Origin: Cytophagales bacterium | Lineage (GTDB): Bacteria; Bacteroidota; Bacteroidia; Cytophagales; Cyclobacteriaceae | DNA: 64,000 nt | Direction: 5' to 3' | Assembly: GCA_025359125.1 (NCBI GenBank) | Contig: JANYHI010000007.1 | Coordinates: 124,001 to 188,000, forward strand | Part shown: piece after piece, positions 9,610 through 18,398 of the stretch | How positions within the stretch are numbered: the stretch's first letter is position 1 | How the letters are laid out: every line of letters begins with the position of its first letter | Translations under genes and position numbers: made by a program | Notes under the pieces: generated by a model | Told to the model about the DNA's origin: nothing | What the model saw: the letters and a program-made list of their open reading frames with translations, nothing else | The model's database searches: none

Positions 9610-9625
9610 TTGTATAAAGTGAGTT

Positions 9626-9633
9626 CAAAGTTA
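9626..9633 (-). promoter_or_regulatory. Candidate minus-strand -7 box for gltX
   Basis: Read on the minus strand the sequence is TAACTTTG, a full match to TAnnTTTG. A start near 9619 would leave a very short gltX leader. No clear TTTG box is seen 19-21 bases upstream, so support is limited. Confidence 0.3.
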
Positions 9634-9760
9634 AACCAAAATCTTCAGGAATAAATTGCTACGGAATGAGCTTTATAGGTAGGGACTTTTGCAAATCAGA
9701 AAAGTTCTATTCAACAGCCAGCCAGAGTAGTGAAAGCCTCCCGAATTATAAGTTGAAATT

Positions 9761-10141
9761 TTAGAATACAGCAATACAAGAAATTTCTACGTTTACATCT
9801 TTGGGCAGCCGGCTTACTTCTACGGTTTCGCGTGCGGGTGGTTGAGAAGCAAAACTTTTGCCATAGACTTCATTTACCTGTTGAAAGTTGTTCATGTCTT
9901 TTAAAAATATACTGCACTTTACCACGTGCGAAAAATTCATTCCGGCAGAGGTTAAGATCTCGCTTAGGTTTTTCATAACCTGTACAGTTTCTTCAGGAAT
10001 ACTGGATGTAACCATTTGTCCTGTTGAGCGATCAATGGCTATTTGCCCCGAGATGAAAAGCATATTGCCTGCTTTTATTGCTTGGCTATAGGGGCCTATC
10101 GGCTCAGGCGCATTTACTGCGTAAATTACTTCTTTGGCCAT
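9761..10141 (-). CDS. ridA: RidA family enamine/imine deaminase
   Basis: The 126-residue product hydrolyses reactive enamine or imine intermediates such as 2-aminoacrylate released by PLP enzymes. It starts MAKEVIYAVNAPEPIGPYSQAI and contains GNMLFISGQIAID. The end carries the catalytic-arginine block PPARETVEVSRLPKDVNVEISCIAVF. The ATG at 10141 gives the standard family length; an in-frame ATG 42 codons upstream adds residues unlike the family. The promoter and start of the divergent 3-hydroxyacyl-CoA dehydrogenase-like gene overlap or adjoin this start. Confidence 0.93.
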   Translation of the reverse strand: MAKEVIYAVNAPEPIGPYSQAIKAGNMLFISGQIAIDRSTGQMVTSSIPEETVQVMKNLSEILTSAGMNFSHVVKCSIFLKDMNNFQQVNEVYGKSFASQPPARETVEVSRLPKDVNVEISCIAVF

Positions 10142-10163
10142 GGGGTATGTTTTGTTAGTTTTG
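10133..10163 (+). promoter_or_regulatory. Promoter of the 3-hydroxyacyl-CoA dehydrogenase-like gene
   Basis: TTTG at 10133-10136, a spacer of exactly 19 bases and TAGTTTTG at 10156-10163 match the Bacteroidota promoter consensus in both boxes and spacing. Transcription would begin near 10170 and reach the ATG at 10197. The upstream box lies inside the first codons of the divergent ridA gene. Confidence 0.6.
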
Positions 10164-10196
10164 ATTTCAAATATCAGTAAAAATTCTGTTTTAAGA

Positions 10197-10868
10197 ATGA
10201 CCATTTTAATAATCGGAAATAGAGAAGAAGAGAAAGAGTGCCAGCAAAAATTTGGTATGGAGCACATTTATGTGCTGGCCACTAATCATGGTGATGCAGC
10301 GATTGGTTTAGCATCAGCCGATGTGATATTTGATTTTTTGATTGCGGTAAATTCCGTGCAATTAAAAATTTATGAGGGCAAATTAAAAGCAATTATCTTT
10401 TTAAATACAACCTCTATTTCTCTTGCTGAATTATTTTATCGCACTTCTGTGGATTGTAAAAATTCATTTTTTGGTTTTTGTGGGATGCCTACTTTTTTGA
10501 ATAGACCATTGTTTGAAGTGTGTCTGAAGGAAAAGGAAAGTGAAAAAGTATTGACGGAGATTTGTGATAGACTTGCTACAGAATTTTGCGTTGTTGAGGA
10601 TCGCGTTGGTTTAGTAACGCCTCGGATTATTTGTATGATAATTAACGAAGCGTATTATACTGCTCAGGAAGGAACGGCTACTCCTACCGATATTGATTTG
10701 GCTATGAAGTTAGGAACCAATTATCCGTTTGGACCTTTCGAGTGGTGCAAAAAAATTGAAATTAGCAATGTCTATAAGCTGCTCTCCGCAGTTTATGAAG
10801 ACACTAAGGATGAGCGATATAAAATATGTGCGTTGTTAAAAAAAGAATTCTTGACTACTCAACCGTAA
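10197..10868 (+). CDS. 3-hydroxyacyl-CoA dehydrogenase C-terminal-domain protein with degenerate N-terminus
   Basis: The C-terminal half of the 223-residue product matches the helical 3HCDH C-terminal domain (RVGLVTPRIICMIINEAYY, then GTATPTDIDLAMKLGTNYPFGPFEW), which in the family binds acyl-CoA and forms dimers. The N-terminal half is short and lacks the GxGxxG NAD-binding loop, so dehydrogenase activity is doubtful. The ATG at 10197 lies 27 bases downstream of the predicted transcription start, whereas the in-frame ATG at 10134 would precede it. The last 14 bases overlap the end of the convergent glmS gene. Confidence 0.7.
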   Translation: MTILIIGNREEEKECQQKFGMEHIYVLATNHGDAAIGLASADVIFDFLIAVNSVQLKIYEGKLKAIIFLNTTSISLAELFYRTSVDCKNSFFGFCGMPTFLNRPLFEVCLKEKESEKVLTEICDRLATEFCVVEDRVGLVTPRIICMIINEAYYTAQEGTATPTDIDLAMKLGTNYPFGPFEWCKKIEISNVYKLLSAVYEDTKDERYKICALLKKEFLTTQP

Positions 10869-12690
10869 CACTCTTAGCTAAATTTCTTGGTTGATCTACA
10901 TTGCAGCCCCTCATTACTGCGATGTGATAGGAAAGAAGCTGCAAAGGCACAACTGAAACGAGTGGCATCAATGGCTCTAACGTTGCCGGTACTTCAATAA
11001 CAAACTCAGCCATTTTAGAAATAAGATTATCACCTTCAGTCACCACAGCAATTACACGACCCTTTCTAGCTTTTACTTCCTGGATGTTGGAAACTACTTT
11101 TTCGTAGGAGCTATCTTTGGTAGCAATAAATACTACAGGCATTTCTTCATCAATCAAAGCGATAGGTCCGTGCTTCATTTCGGCAGCTGGATAGCCCTCT
11201 GCATGGATATAAGAAATCTCTTTTAACTTAAGCGCACCTTCTAATGCTACCGGAAAATTATATCCTCTTCCTAAATATAAGAAGTTGGTTGCATCTTTAA
11301 ACTCATCTGCAATGGCTTCAATCTGTTTATTGAGCTGGAGAGCTTTCTCTACTTTAGCAGGAATGTTTTCCATCTCTACTAACAACTCATGAAATTTTTG
11401 TTCTGTGATTGTGCCTTTCCGTTGCGCTACGATCAGGGCAATCATATTAAGCACTGTTAACTGTGCAGTAAATGCTTTGGTGCTGGCTACTCCAATTTCA
11501 GGACCTGCATGCGTGTATGCACCTGCATGTGTGTTGCGCGGGATGGAAGAACCCACCACATTACAAACTCCGAAAATGATAGCGCCTTTTGATTTTGCTA
11601 ATTCAATAGCCGCCAGCGTATCGGCAGTTTCACCAGATTGGGAAATGGCAATGACCACATCACCTTCTCTGATAACAGGATTGCGATAACGAAATTCTGA
11701 AGCATATTCTACCTCTACCGGAATGCGGCAAAACTCTTCGAAGAAATATTCAGCTACTAACCCGGCATGCCAAGAAGTTCCGCAGGCTACTATGAGAATA
11801 CGATCTGCGTTAACTAACTTATTTAAATATTCACGTAGTCCACCTAAAATTAATCTGCCTGAATCTGAATCTAACCGACCTCTCATGCAATCTTTAATAG
11901 AGCGCGGCTGTTCAAAAATTTCTTTAATCATGAAATGTTCAAATCCTCCCTTTTCAATTGCCTCTAATTCTAAATCTACCGTTTGAACATAAGGTGTTAG
12001 GGGCAGGTTAGCGGTATTTTTAATGGTTAGTTCACCATTATTTATAATTGCAATTTCCTGATCATTTAAATAAACCACTTCGTTGGTATACTCAATAATA
12101 GGGGTAGCATCTGATGCCATAAAATACTCTCCTTTACCAATACCTAATACTAACGGGCTTCCCTTGCGCGCAGCAATCAACAAAGTTGGGTCTTCTAGTG
12201 ACATTACTACAATTGCGTAAGCCCCCACAACTTTTGTTAAAGCCAATCGAACGGCTTCATCTAAAGAGCAGTTTTCTTTTTCTTTGATGTCTTCAATAAA
12301 GTGGATAAAAACCTCCGTATCGGTTTCGCTTAAAAATCGATGCCCTTTTCTTAACAGATCTTGCTTAAGAGAACTATAATTTTCGATAATGCCATTGTGT
12401 ATGACGGCTAATTTTTTTGTGGCGGAATAATGCGGATGAGCATTTTCATCGTTAGGCTCACCATGCGTTGCCCAGCGTGTGTGCCCCATACCGATGGTAC
12501 TAGTTAGGTTTTGCCCTTGAAGAAAGGTCTCTAGTTCTGAAACCTTGCCTTTCTTTTTGTAGACATTTAGGCTGCCGTTAAGAAGTGCAATACCAGCACT
12601 ATCGTAGCCACGATACTCTAATCTTTTTAAACCCTTGATGATAATTTCACTTGCTTGTCGATGGCCTACATAGGCAACAATCCCACACAT
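10855..12690 (-). CDS. glmS: Glutamine--fructose-6-phosphate aminotransferase (isomerizing)
   Basis: Makes glucosamine-6-phosphate from fructose-6-phosphate and glutamine, the first step toward UDP-GlcNAc for peptidoglycan and LPS. The 611-residue product starts MCGIVAYVGHRQ, with Cys2 as the N-terminal nucleophile after Met removal. The glutaminase domain runs to about residue 220 (GHTRWATHG, HNGIIENY). Two SIS sugar isomerase domains follow (CGTSWHAGL, SQSGETADTL, then LGRGYNFPVALEGALKLKE) and the end DQPRNLAKSVTVE. The 33 bases before its start hold no room for a glmS ribozyme. The start of the GT5 gene's stop region is 33 bases upstream on the same strand. Confidence 0.98.
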   Translation of the reverse strand: MCGIVAYVGHRQASEIIIKGLKRLEYRGYDSAGIALLNGSLNVYKKKGKVSELETFLQGQNLTSTIGMGHTRWATHGEPNDENAHPHYSATKKLAVIHNGIIENYSSLKQDLLRKGHRFLSETDTEVFIHFIEDIKEKENCSLDEAVRLALTKVVGAYAIVVMSLEDPTLLIAARKGSPLVLGIGKGEYFMASDATPIIEYTNEVVYLNDQEIAIINNGELTIKNTANLPLTPYVQTVDLELEAIEKGGFEHFMIKEIFEQPRSIKDCMRGRLDSDSGRLILGGLREYLNKLVNADRILIVACGTSWHAGLVAEYFFEEFCRIPVEVEYASEFRYRNPVIREGDVVIAISQSGETADTLAAIELAKSKGAIIFGVCNVVGSSIPRNTHAGAYTHAGPEIGVASTKAFTAQLTVLNMIALIVAQRKGTITEQKFHELLVEMENIPAKVEKALQLNKQIEAIADEFKDATNFLYLGRGYNFPVALEGALKLKEISYIHAEGYPAAEMKHGPIALIDEEMPVVFIATKDSSYEKVVSNIQEVKARKGRVIAVVTEGDNLISKMAEFVIEVPATLEPLMPLVSVVPLQLLSYHIAVMRGCNVDQPRNLAKSVTVE

Positions 12691-12723
12691 AGACTTAAAA
12701 AGTTAGTTTAAAATGCTGTCAGG

Positions 12724-13527
12724 TTACCCAACCAGTTCTGTATATAAATTAAAAAATGAATCTGAGTGATCATCGTCTTTTGCATACGACTCCACCTTTT
12801 TCTCTTTTAGTTTCTTTACTAAGCCTTCTAATTTTTTATTATCACCGGCCACGTTTACCACGTCTGCGAATTCAGCACCTAACTTAATGAAGCCTTCATA
12901 ATCGGCTGTCTTTAAATGACCAAGCATGTTATCTTCAATATCAAGCATTCTCACTTTGCCCATTAAATCTCCTTTAAATTTATGAGTAAAGGGATTGTTA
13001 TAAATGGTAAAAACAGTTTTTGTGTTTTTGAAAAGAGGATCTTTTTTGTAAGTAGTTTTCAAATACAGCGGAATGAAGCTCGTGATCCAATCATTACAAT
13101 GAACGATGTCAGGTGACCAACCTAGTTTACGAACGGTTTCAATAACTCCTTTGCAGAAGAAGATGGCGCGCTCATCATTATCTTCGAAAAATTTATTTTC
13201 CTTATCGTGAAAAACAGATTTGCGGTGGAAGTAATCTTCGTTGTCGATAAAGTATACCTGCAATTTTGCAGTAGGAATGGATGCTACCTTAATAATTAAT
13301 GGCTTCTCCTCATCACCTACGGCTATGTTTATTCCAGAAAGCCTAACCACTTCATGTAGGCGATTTTTTCTTTCGTTGATCAAACCAAAGCGAGGAACCA
13401 AAATGCGTATCTCCATGCCTCTTTCTTGCATCGCCTGTGGCAGCTTTCGAACAAAATCAGCTACCTCTGTGGTCTGGAGGAATGGGTTGATCTCACTGGC
13501 TACATAGAGGATGCGGATTTTTGACAT
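12724..13527 (-). CDS. GT5-type glycogen/starch synthase catalytic-domain protein (N-terminal half only)
   Basis: The 267-residue product contains only the N-terminal Rossmann-like half of GT5 glycogen synthases (MSKIRILYVASEINPFLQTTEVADFV, then PDIVHCNDWITSFIPLYLKTTY). The C-terminal nucleotide-sugar-binding half is missing. The usual KxGG acceptor loop is replaced by QTTEVADF. Family knowledge: such short proteins are widespread in Bacteroidota directly divergent from panC, so this is a conserved form and not a local truncation. The function is unproven and sugar transfer without the second lobe is unlikely. The C-terminus is Lys-rich and charged. Confidence 0.75.
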   Translation of the reverse strand: MSKIRILYVASEINPFLQTTEVADFVRKLPQAMQERGMEIRILVPRFGLINERKNRLHEVVRLSGINIAVGDEEKPLIIKVASIPTAKLQVYFIDNEDYFHRKSVFHDKENKFFEDNDERAIFFCKGVIETVRKLGWSPDIVHCNDWITSFIPLYLKTTYKKDPLFKNTKTVFTIYNNPFTHKFKGDLMGKVRMLDIEDNMLGHLKTADYEGFIKLGAEFADVVNVAGDNKKLEGLVKKLKEKKVESYAKDDDHSDSFFNLYTELVG

Positions 13528-13564
13528 ATTATGAATTTTTTAAAAAGATAGGAGAACCGAGGTG

Positions 13565-13595
13565 CAAAAGTACGCAAAATTCACCCCGCATTCAA
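13565..13595 (-). promoter_or_regulatory. Minus-strand promoter of the GT5-domain gene
   Basis: Read on the minus strand: TTG (13595-13593), a 20-base spacer, then TACTTTTG (13572-13565). Both boxes fit the Bacteroidota consensus. Transcription would begin near 13558, about 30 bases before the ATG at 13527. Confidence 0.5.
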
Positions 13596-13617
13596 GTAAA
13601 CATAACTTAGTAAGGTC

Positions 13618-13625
13618 TATATTTG
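13618..13625 (+). promoter_or_regulatory. Candidate -7 box of the panCD promoter
   Basis: TATATTTG matches TAnnTTTG and lies 24 bases before the panC ATG, placing the transcript start near 13632. No TTTG is seen at the right distance upstream, so this would be a promoter with one good box. It is back to back with the promoter of the GT5-domain gene. Confidence 0.4.
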
Positions 13626-13648
13626 CGACCCTTTAAAAGAGCCCTAGA

Positions 13649-14488
13649 ATGGATATTTTCAGCGAAATTAAGCCGCTAAGGGCTTTTTTAGATACTAAAA
13701 GGGATCTTCATCTTTCTATTGGGTTGGTGCCTACCATGGGTGCTTTACACCGGGGGCACCTAGATCTTATCAGGGTATCAGCACAAGAAAATGACATAAC
13801 GGTTTGCAGTATTTATGTTAATCCTACACAGTTTAATAACCCCTCTGACCTAGCAAAATATCCTCGCACTTTTGAGGAGGATAAAGAGATGCTTTTATCA
13901 GCTGGCTGTAATGTAATCTTTGCGCCCTTAAATACGGAGATGTACAAGGTGCCCAGCAATCTGCGTTTTGATTTTGGGTACTTAGATAAAATCTTAGAGG
14001 GAGAATTTAGACCTGGCCATTTTAGTGGGGTGGCATTAGTGGTTTCCAAACTTTTTAACATTGTAAAGCCAACCAAAGCTTATTTCGGACAAAAGGATTT
14101 TCAGCAATACAAAGTAATTTCAAAATTAGCAGAAGAACTTCTGTTCGATTTAATCCTTTCATCGGTGCCCATAGTCCGTGAAGAAAGTGGGTTGGCAATG
14201 TCATCGCGTAATAAAAGACTAAGTGAATCTGAAAAACAGGATGCAACTGTATTTTATCAGTCGTTGTTATTAGCTAAACAATTATTGCTAAGTGGAGAAT
14301 CTATTGAAGCAGTTAAAATAAAATCAAAGCAGAAATGTGAGGCGATACCTGGCGTACGATTAGAATACTTAGAATTGGCTGACACTGAAAATTTAAAACC
14401 AACTCAACTCGTTTCTGGCAATGCCATTTTGTTGATTGCGGGCTATGTAGGTGAAGTAAGGTTGATTGATAATTTATTAATAGGATGA
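13649..14488 (+). CDS. panC: Pantothenate synthetase
   Basis: Condenses pantoate with beta-alanine using ATP to form pantothenate, the precursor of coenzyme A. The 279-residue product shows the HIGH-type motif [12 protein letters not shown] (His34-x-x-His37), the block [21 protein letters not shown] in family form, FGQKDFQQY and the SSRNKRLS loop. Length and order are standard. The stop overlaps the panD start by four bases, so the beta-alanine producer and consumer are made together. coaE, the last CoA step, is also in this window at 27734-28345. Confidence 0.97.
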   Translation: MDIFSEIKPLRAFLDTKRDLHLSIGLVPTMGALHRGHLDLIRVSAQENDITVCSIYVNPTQFNNPSDLAKYPRTFEEDKEMLLSAGCNVIFAPLNTEMYKVPSNLRFDFGYLDKILEGEFRPGHFSGVALVVSKLFNIVKPTKAYFGQKDFQQYKVISKLAEELLFDLILSSVPIVREESGLAMSSRNKRLSESEKQDATVFYQSLLLAKQLLLSGESIEAVKIKSKQKCEAIPGVRLEYLELADTENLKPTQLVSGNAILLIAGYVGEVRLIDNLLIG

Positions 14489-14832
14489 GAATAGAAGTTT
14501 TAAAATCAAAAATTCACCGGGTAAAAATTACTCAGGCAGAATTACATTATGTGGGCAGTATTACCATTGACGAAACATTAATGGATGCCGCCAATTTGAT
14601 AGAGGGCGAAAAAGTGCAAGTAGTAAACATTAATAATGGCGAGCGACTAGAAACCTATGTGATAAAAGGTGCTCGTAATAGCGGAACAGTTTGCCTCAAT
14701 GGACCTGCAGCTCGCAAAGCGCAAGTTGGCGATATTGTTATTGTAATTTCTTATGCCTCTATGGAGTTTGAAGAAGCTAAGCAGTTTAAACCATCTTTGA
14801 TATTTCCTGATCCTGAAAATAAATTGAGCTGA
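14485..14832 (+). CDS. panD: Aspartate 1-decarboxylase
   Basis: Makes beta-alanine from aspartate for pantothenate synthesis. The 115-residue proenzyme carries the self-cleavage site Gly24-Ser25 in YVGSITID, exactly where the E. coli enzyme is cut to form the pyruvoyl group. The segments [11 protein letters not shown] and NGPAAR are also family hallmarks. Translational coupling to panC is shown by the four-base overlap. Confidence 0.97.
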   Translation: MRIEVLKSKIHRVKITQAELHYVGSITIDETLMDAANLIEGEKVQVVNINNGERLETYVIKGARNSGTVCLNGPAARKAQVGDIVIVISYASMEFEEAKQFKPSLIFPDPENKLS

Positions 14833-14837
14833 TTACT

Positions 14838-15839
14838 TTGAACAAGACGTTGAAATCCATTTTACAGTATTTAGGCATGATTGGCCTTACTGTTATTTTG
14901 TTGTGGCTTTCATTGCGAGGGTTAGCGCTGGGAGAAGGTGAAAACAAAACTGATTTTCTTTGGAAAGCATGGAAGAGCTCTAACAAAGGATATTTAGGAT
15001 TAATGGCCTTTGTAGCAATTCTTAGTCACGTACTAAGGGCAGAAAGATGGCGCATGTTGTTGGTACCCACAGGTAATAAAGTAGGGTTAACAAATAGTTT
15101 TATTTCTTTAATGATTGGCTACTTAATAAATTTGGCGGTTCCGCGTGGCGGAGAAGTTTCGCGTTGCTATAATTTATTTAAACTCGAAAAAACTCCTGTC
15201 GAAGTTTCTTTTGGAACGGTGGTGGTTGAAAGAATAGTAGATGTGATTTGTCTTTTGGTACTTATTGCCATATCATTTTTCGTTGAGTGGGACAAACTGA
15301 AAGCATTTATTGATTCATTGAATTTTTCTTCCAACGGGGGCTTTACTATTCCTCCATGGGTATTTGTACTAGCGTTGGCCGGCATAGCTTTTTTGGTGGC
15401 GATTTATTTGCTTAGAAAAAACGAGAAATTTTTAAAGATTCTTAACGGATTTAAAGATGGATTGCTCTCGCTATTTCAAATGAAAAACAAAGGGCTTTTT
15501 ATAGTCTATTCTTTAGGCATCTGGTTCTTATATTTTATCACGAGCTATTTAGTTATTAAAGCTTTTCCGGAGACAGAAAAGCTGGGCTTTAGCGCAGTGC
15601 TTACCTTATTCGCGCTTGGTTCTATTGCTATGGCCGCCCCCCTTCCTGGCGGTGCAGGATCGTACCATACGCTAGTTCCGTTAGGATTAGTGATGCTGTA
15701 TAATTTGCCGAAAGCAGATGCTGTTGCATTTGTATTTATTTTTCACGGTTGGCAAACGGCCTTGATGATCGTAATGGGCCTGTTATCTTTGATGGCTAGT
15801 TATTGCATTATCAAATGGAAAGAACCGAAGGAAAAATAA
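14838..15839 (+). CDS. Lysylphosphatidylglycerol synthase transmembrane / flippase-like membrane protein
   Basis: The 333-residue protein has about eight predicted membrane helices and the UPF0104/YbhN-type signatures HVLRAERWRMLL, VPRGGEVSRCYNL and PLPGGAGSYHTLVPLG. Family knowledge: these are the membrane part of lysylphosphatidylglycerol synthases or related lipid flippases; the catalytic lysyltransferase domain is absent here. The start is a TTG five bases after the panD stop; the next in-frame ATG (14877) would cut into the first helix, so TTG is preferred. Its 3' end overlaps rfaE2 by 25 bases, so these genes form one operon with panCD. Confidence 0.8.
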   Translation: MNKTLKSILQYLGMIGLTVILLWLSLRGLALGEGENKTDFLWKAWKSSNKGYLGLMAFVAILSHVLRAERWRMLLVPTGNKVGLTNSFISLMIGYLINLAVPRGGEVSRCYNLFKLEKTPVEVSFGTVVVERIVDVICLLVLIAISFFVEWDKLKAFIDSLNFSSNGGFTIPPWVFVLALAGIAFLVAIYLLRKNEKFLKILNGFKDGLLSLFQMKNKGLFIVYSLGIWFLYFITSYLVIKAFPETEKLGFSAVLTLFALGSIAMAAPLPGGAGSYHTLVPLGLVMLYNLPKADAVAFVFIFHGWQTALMIVMGLLSLMASYCIIKWKEPKEK

Positions 15840-16297
15840 AATCTGTTGCTGAAGCCCGCATTGCCGTAAAAGCGTGGCAATCCAAAAATGAAAAAGTAGT
15901 TTTTACCAACGGCTGTTTCGATTTGCTTCACCTCGGTCATGTGGATTACCTAGAAAAAGCGCGCGCCTTGGGCGATCGTCTGGTAATAGGATTAAATACA
16001 GACGACTCTGTAAGTAGATTTAAAGGACCGGAAAGGCCGCTGCAAGATCAACATTCAAGAGCCAGAATATTGGCGGCTCTCCAATTCGTTGATCTGGTTG
16101 TTTTTTTTAATGAAGACACTCCTTTAAATTTGATTTCAGAGTTGGTGCCCAATGTATTAGTAAAGGGCAGTGACTATTTGGCAGAAAATATCGTTGGCGC
16201 AGATGTTGTTAAAAAGGCAGGAGGGAAAGTGGAGACCATCGAATTTGTGCCGGGCTATTCCACCACTCGCATTGTAGAAAAAATTAAACGAACGTAA
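15815..16297 (+). CDS. rfaE2: D-glycero-beta-D-manno-heptose 1-phosphate adenylyltransferase
   Basis: Transfers AMP to heptose-1-phosphate to make ADP-heptose for the LPS inner core. The 160-residue product is a stand-alone nucleotidyltransferase domain with FTNGCFDLLHLGH (HxGH at residues 39-42), GLNTDDSVSRFKGPERP and VKGSDY. The partner kinase domain (RfaE1/HldE N-terminal half) is not fused. The ATG at 15815 was chosen over the in-frame TTG at 15803. It overlaps the end of the flippase-like gene by 25 bases in another frame. Confidence 0.92.
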   Translation: MERTEGKIKSVAEARIAVKAWQSKNEKVVFTNGCFDLLHLGHVDYLEKARALGDRLVIGLNTDDSVSRFKGPERPLQDQHSRARILAALQFVDLVVFFNEDTPLNLISELVPNVLVKGSDYLAENIVGADVVKKAGGKVETIEFVPGYSTTRIVEKIKRT

Positions 16298-16309
16298 AAT
16301 TTAAAAACT

Positions 16310-17014
16310 ATGAATTTTGGTGCATTAATTATCGGGGGCTTTTTCATGCTTATTGGCTGGATGGTTAGCTCTCGCCTGAAAAGCAAATTCAAACAATACT
16401 CACAAACTCATTTAACAAAAGATTTGACCGGTGCCGAGATAGCGCGCTTAATGCTGGCTGATCACGGTATTAATGATGTTAAAGTTATTTGCGTAGAAGG
16501 TCAGTTGACAGATCATTACAATCCTGCAGATAAAACAGTAAACCTTAGCCAAGAAGTTTATCACGGTCGCAACGCGGCTGCCACCGCTATTGCCGCACAT
16601 GAGTGTGGCCACGCTGTGCAACATGCTAAGGCTTACAGTATGCTTCAATTTAGATCGGCTATGGTACCAGTGCAAAATGTTACTGCAAGTGTTCTTAATT
16701 TTATGACAATGGCAATGATGTTTGGTGCTTTTTTCGCATCCAGTATATTGCCGTGGAAAACTGCTCTATTAATTATTATTGTTTGCTACGCAGTTTTCGC
16801 TTTGTTTGCATTGGTTACTTTGCCTGTTGAGTTTGATGCTAGCAAAAGAGCATTGGCTTGGGTAAAAACCAGAAACATTGTTACAACAGGTGAATATGAT
16901 ATGGCTCAAGACGCACTTAAATGGGCAGCCATGACATATGTTGTAGCAGCTATTGGCGCTGTAACTACCTTGGTTTATTATGTAATGATGTATTTAGGTA
17001 TGGATCGAGACTAA
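16310..17014 (+). CDS. YugP-type membrane zinc metallopeptidase
   Basis: The 234-residue membrane protein has an N-terminal helix (residues 4-20), the zinc-protease motif AAHECGHAVQHA (His97-Glu98-x-x-His101), membrane segments around residues 125-170 and a final helix near 208-228. This arrangement matches the neutral zinc metallopeptidase family represented by Bacillus YugP. The substrate is unknown. It is 12 bases after rfaE2 and ends the operon that began at panC, followed by a terminator. Confidence 0.88.
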   Translation: MNFGALIIGGFFMLIGWMVSSRLKSKFKQYSQTHLTKDLTGAEIARLMLADHGINDVKVICVEGQLTDHYNPADKTVNLSQEVYHGRNAAATAIAAHECGHAVQHAKAYSMLQFRSAMVPVQNVTASVLNFMTMAMMFGAFFASSILPWKTALLIIIVCYAVFALFALVTLPVEFDASKRALAWVKTRNIVTTGEYDMAQDALKWAAMTYVVAAIGAVTTLVYYVMMYLGMDRD

Positions 17015-17040
17015 CTAAAATTGAAAAGGTTAAACAAAAG

Positions 17041-17065
17041 GCTTGGGGTAACTCAAGCTTTTTTT
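17041..17065 (+). terminator. Intrinsic terminator after the panC-to-peptidase operon
   Basis: GCTTGGG (17041-17047) pairs with CTCAAGC (17052-17058), including one G-T pair, around a GTAA tetraloop. Seven T residues follow at 17059-17065. Confidence 0.85.
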
Positions 17066-17160
17066 GTGCACAATGATTTTGAACATTTTTTGAGACCCTA
17101 ACGATTATTCAAATCAATTTAACCATTATCATTGCCAATGATTTCAACCGATAGAAAACT

Positions 17161-18300
17161 ATGAATTTTGAACTTACCGAAGAACAACTTTCAGTACAAC
17201 AAGCAGCCAGAGACTTTGCGCAAAATGAATTATTACCCGGAGTAATTGAGCGCGATACTGAACAAAAGTTTCCGGCAGAGCAGATTAAGAAAATGGGGGA
17301 GCTGGGCTTTATGGGCATGATGACAGACCCTAAATACAATGGTGGAGGAATGGATTCCATTTCATATGTGTTGGCGATGGAAGAAATTTCAAAAATTGAT
17401 GCCTCTGCTTCTGTTTGTATGTCTGTAAACAATTCATTGGTGTGTTGGGGGTTAGAACGTTTTGGCAGTGAAGAACAAAAAGAGAAATATTTAAAACGTT
17501 TGACAACAGGTGAGCTGATTGGCGCATTTTGTTTGTCGGAGCCAGAAGCAGGATCAGATGCTACTAGTCAACGAACCATTGCTGAAGATAAAGGAGATCA
17601 TTACATTTTGAACGGAACCAAGAATTGGATTACCAACGGAAAGAGCGCCAGCGTTTATATTGTTATAGCTCAAACCCATCCTGAAAAAAAGCATAAAGGC
17701 ATTAATGCATTAATTGTAGAAAGAGGAATGCCTGGCTTTATGGTAGGGAAGAAAGAAGATAAAATGGGTATCCGCGGAAGCGATACCCATTCACTTATGT
17801 TTACCGATGTGAAAGTGCCAAAGGCAAACCGGATAGGTGAAGATGGTTTTGGTTTTACATTTGCGATGACTACTTTGAATGGCGGAAGAATTGGTATTGC
17901 GGCACAAGCATTAGGCATTGCTGCTGGAGCTTATGAACTTGCGTTAAAATATTCTAAAGAAAGAAAAGCGTTTGGCAAACTTTTATCAGAGCATCAATCA
18001 ACTCAATTTAAACTGGCCGACATGGCAACAAAAATTGATGCTGCAAGATTATTAATCTGGCAAGCAGCTTTATTGAAAGATCAGAAAAAAGATTTTGTAA
18101 AAGCCGCGGCAATGGCAAAATTGTTTGCTTCACAAATTGCTCAAGAAGTAACAACTGAAGCCGTGCAAATACACGGAGGCTATGGCTATGTAAAAGAGTT
18201 TCACGTTGAGAGATTGATGCGCGATGCCAAGATTACACAGATTTATGAAGGCACTACTGAAATCCAGAAAATGGTAATTTCGCGTGAGCTGTTGCGTTAA
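17161..18300 (+). CDS. Acyl-CoA dehydrogenase
   Basis: FAD enzyme of fatty acid beta-oxidation that introduces the alpha-beta double bond. The 379-residue product has the three domains of the family, with signatures GAFCLSEPEAGSDA, KNWITNG, QALGIAAGAYELAL and QIHGGYGYVKEFHVERLMRDAKI. The catalytic base is Glu363 in IYEGTTEIQ, the position used by short- and medium-chain enzymes. Length and motifs suggest a short-chain (butyryl-CoA) type, but chain length cannot be fixed from sequence. It stands alone, with a terminator upstream. Confidence 0.94.
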   Translation: MNFELTEEQLSVQQAARDFAQNELLPGVIERDTEQKFPAEQIKKMGELGFMGMMTDPKYNGGGMDSISYVLAMEEISKIDASASVCMSVNNSLVCWGLERFGSEEQKEKYLKRLTTGELIGAFCLSEPEAGSDATSQRTIAEDKGDHYILNGTKNWITNGKSASVYIVIAQTHPEKKHKGINALIVERGMPGFMVGKKEDKMGIRGSDTHSLMFTDVKVPKANRIGEDGFGFTFAMTTLNGGRIGIAAQALGIAAGAYELALKYSKERKAFGKLLSEHQSTQFKLADMATKIDAARLLIWQAALLKDQKKDFVKAAAMAKLFASQIAQEVTTEAVQIHGGYGYVKEFHVERLMRDAKITQIYEGTTEIQKMVISRELLR

Positions 18301-18398
18301 ACCCGCGACAACCACTGATACCAACCGCTTGTAAAAATTAAATAACCTTTGGTATCCATTGGGAGTATCTTATCAAGCTTTAAATACAAATTAATACC

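Noticed and set aside
12691-12723. glmS ribozyme
   Set aside because: Only 33 bases separate glmS from the upstream gene, too little for the ribozyme, and no core sequence is present.
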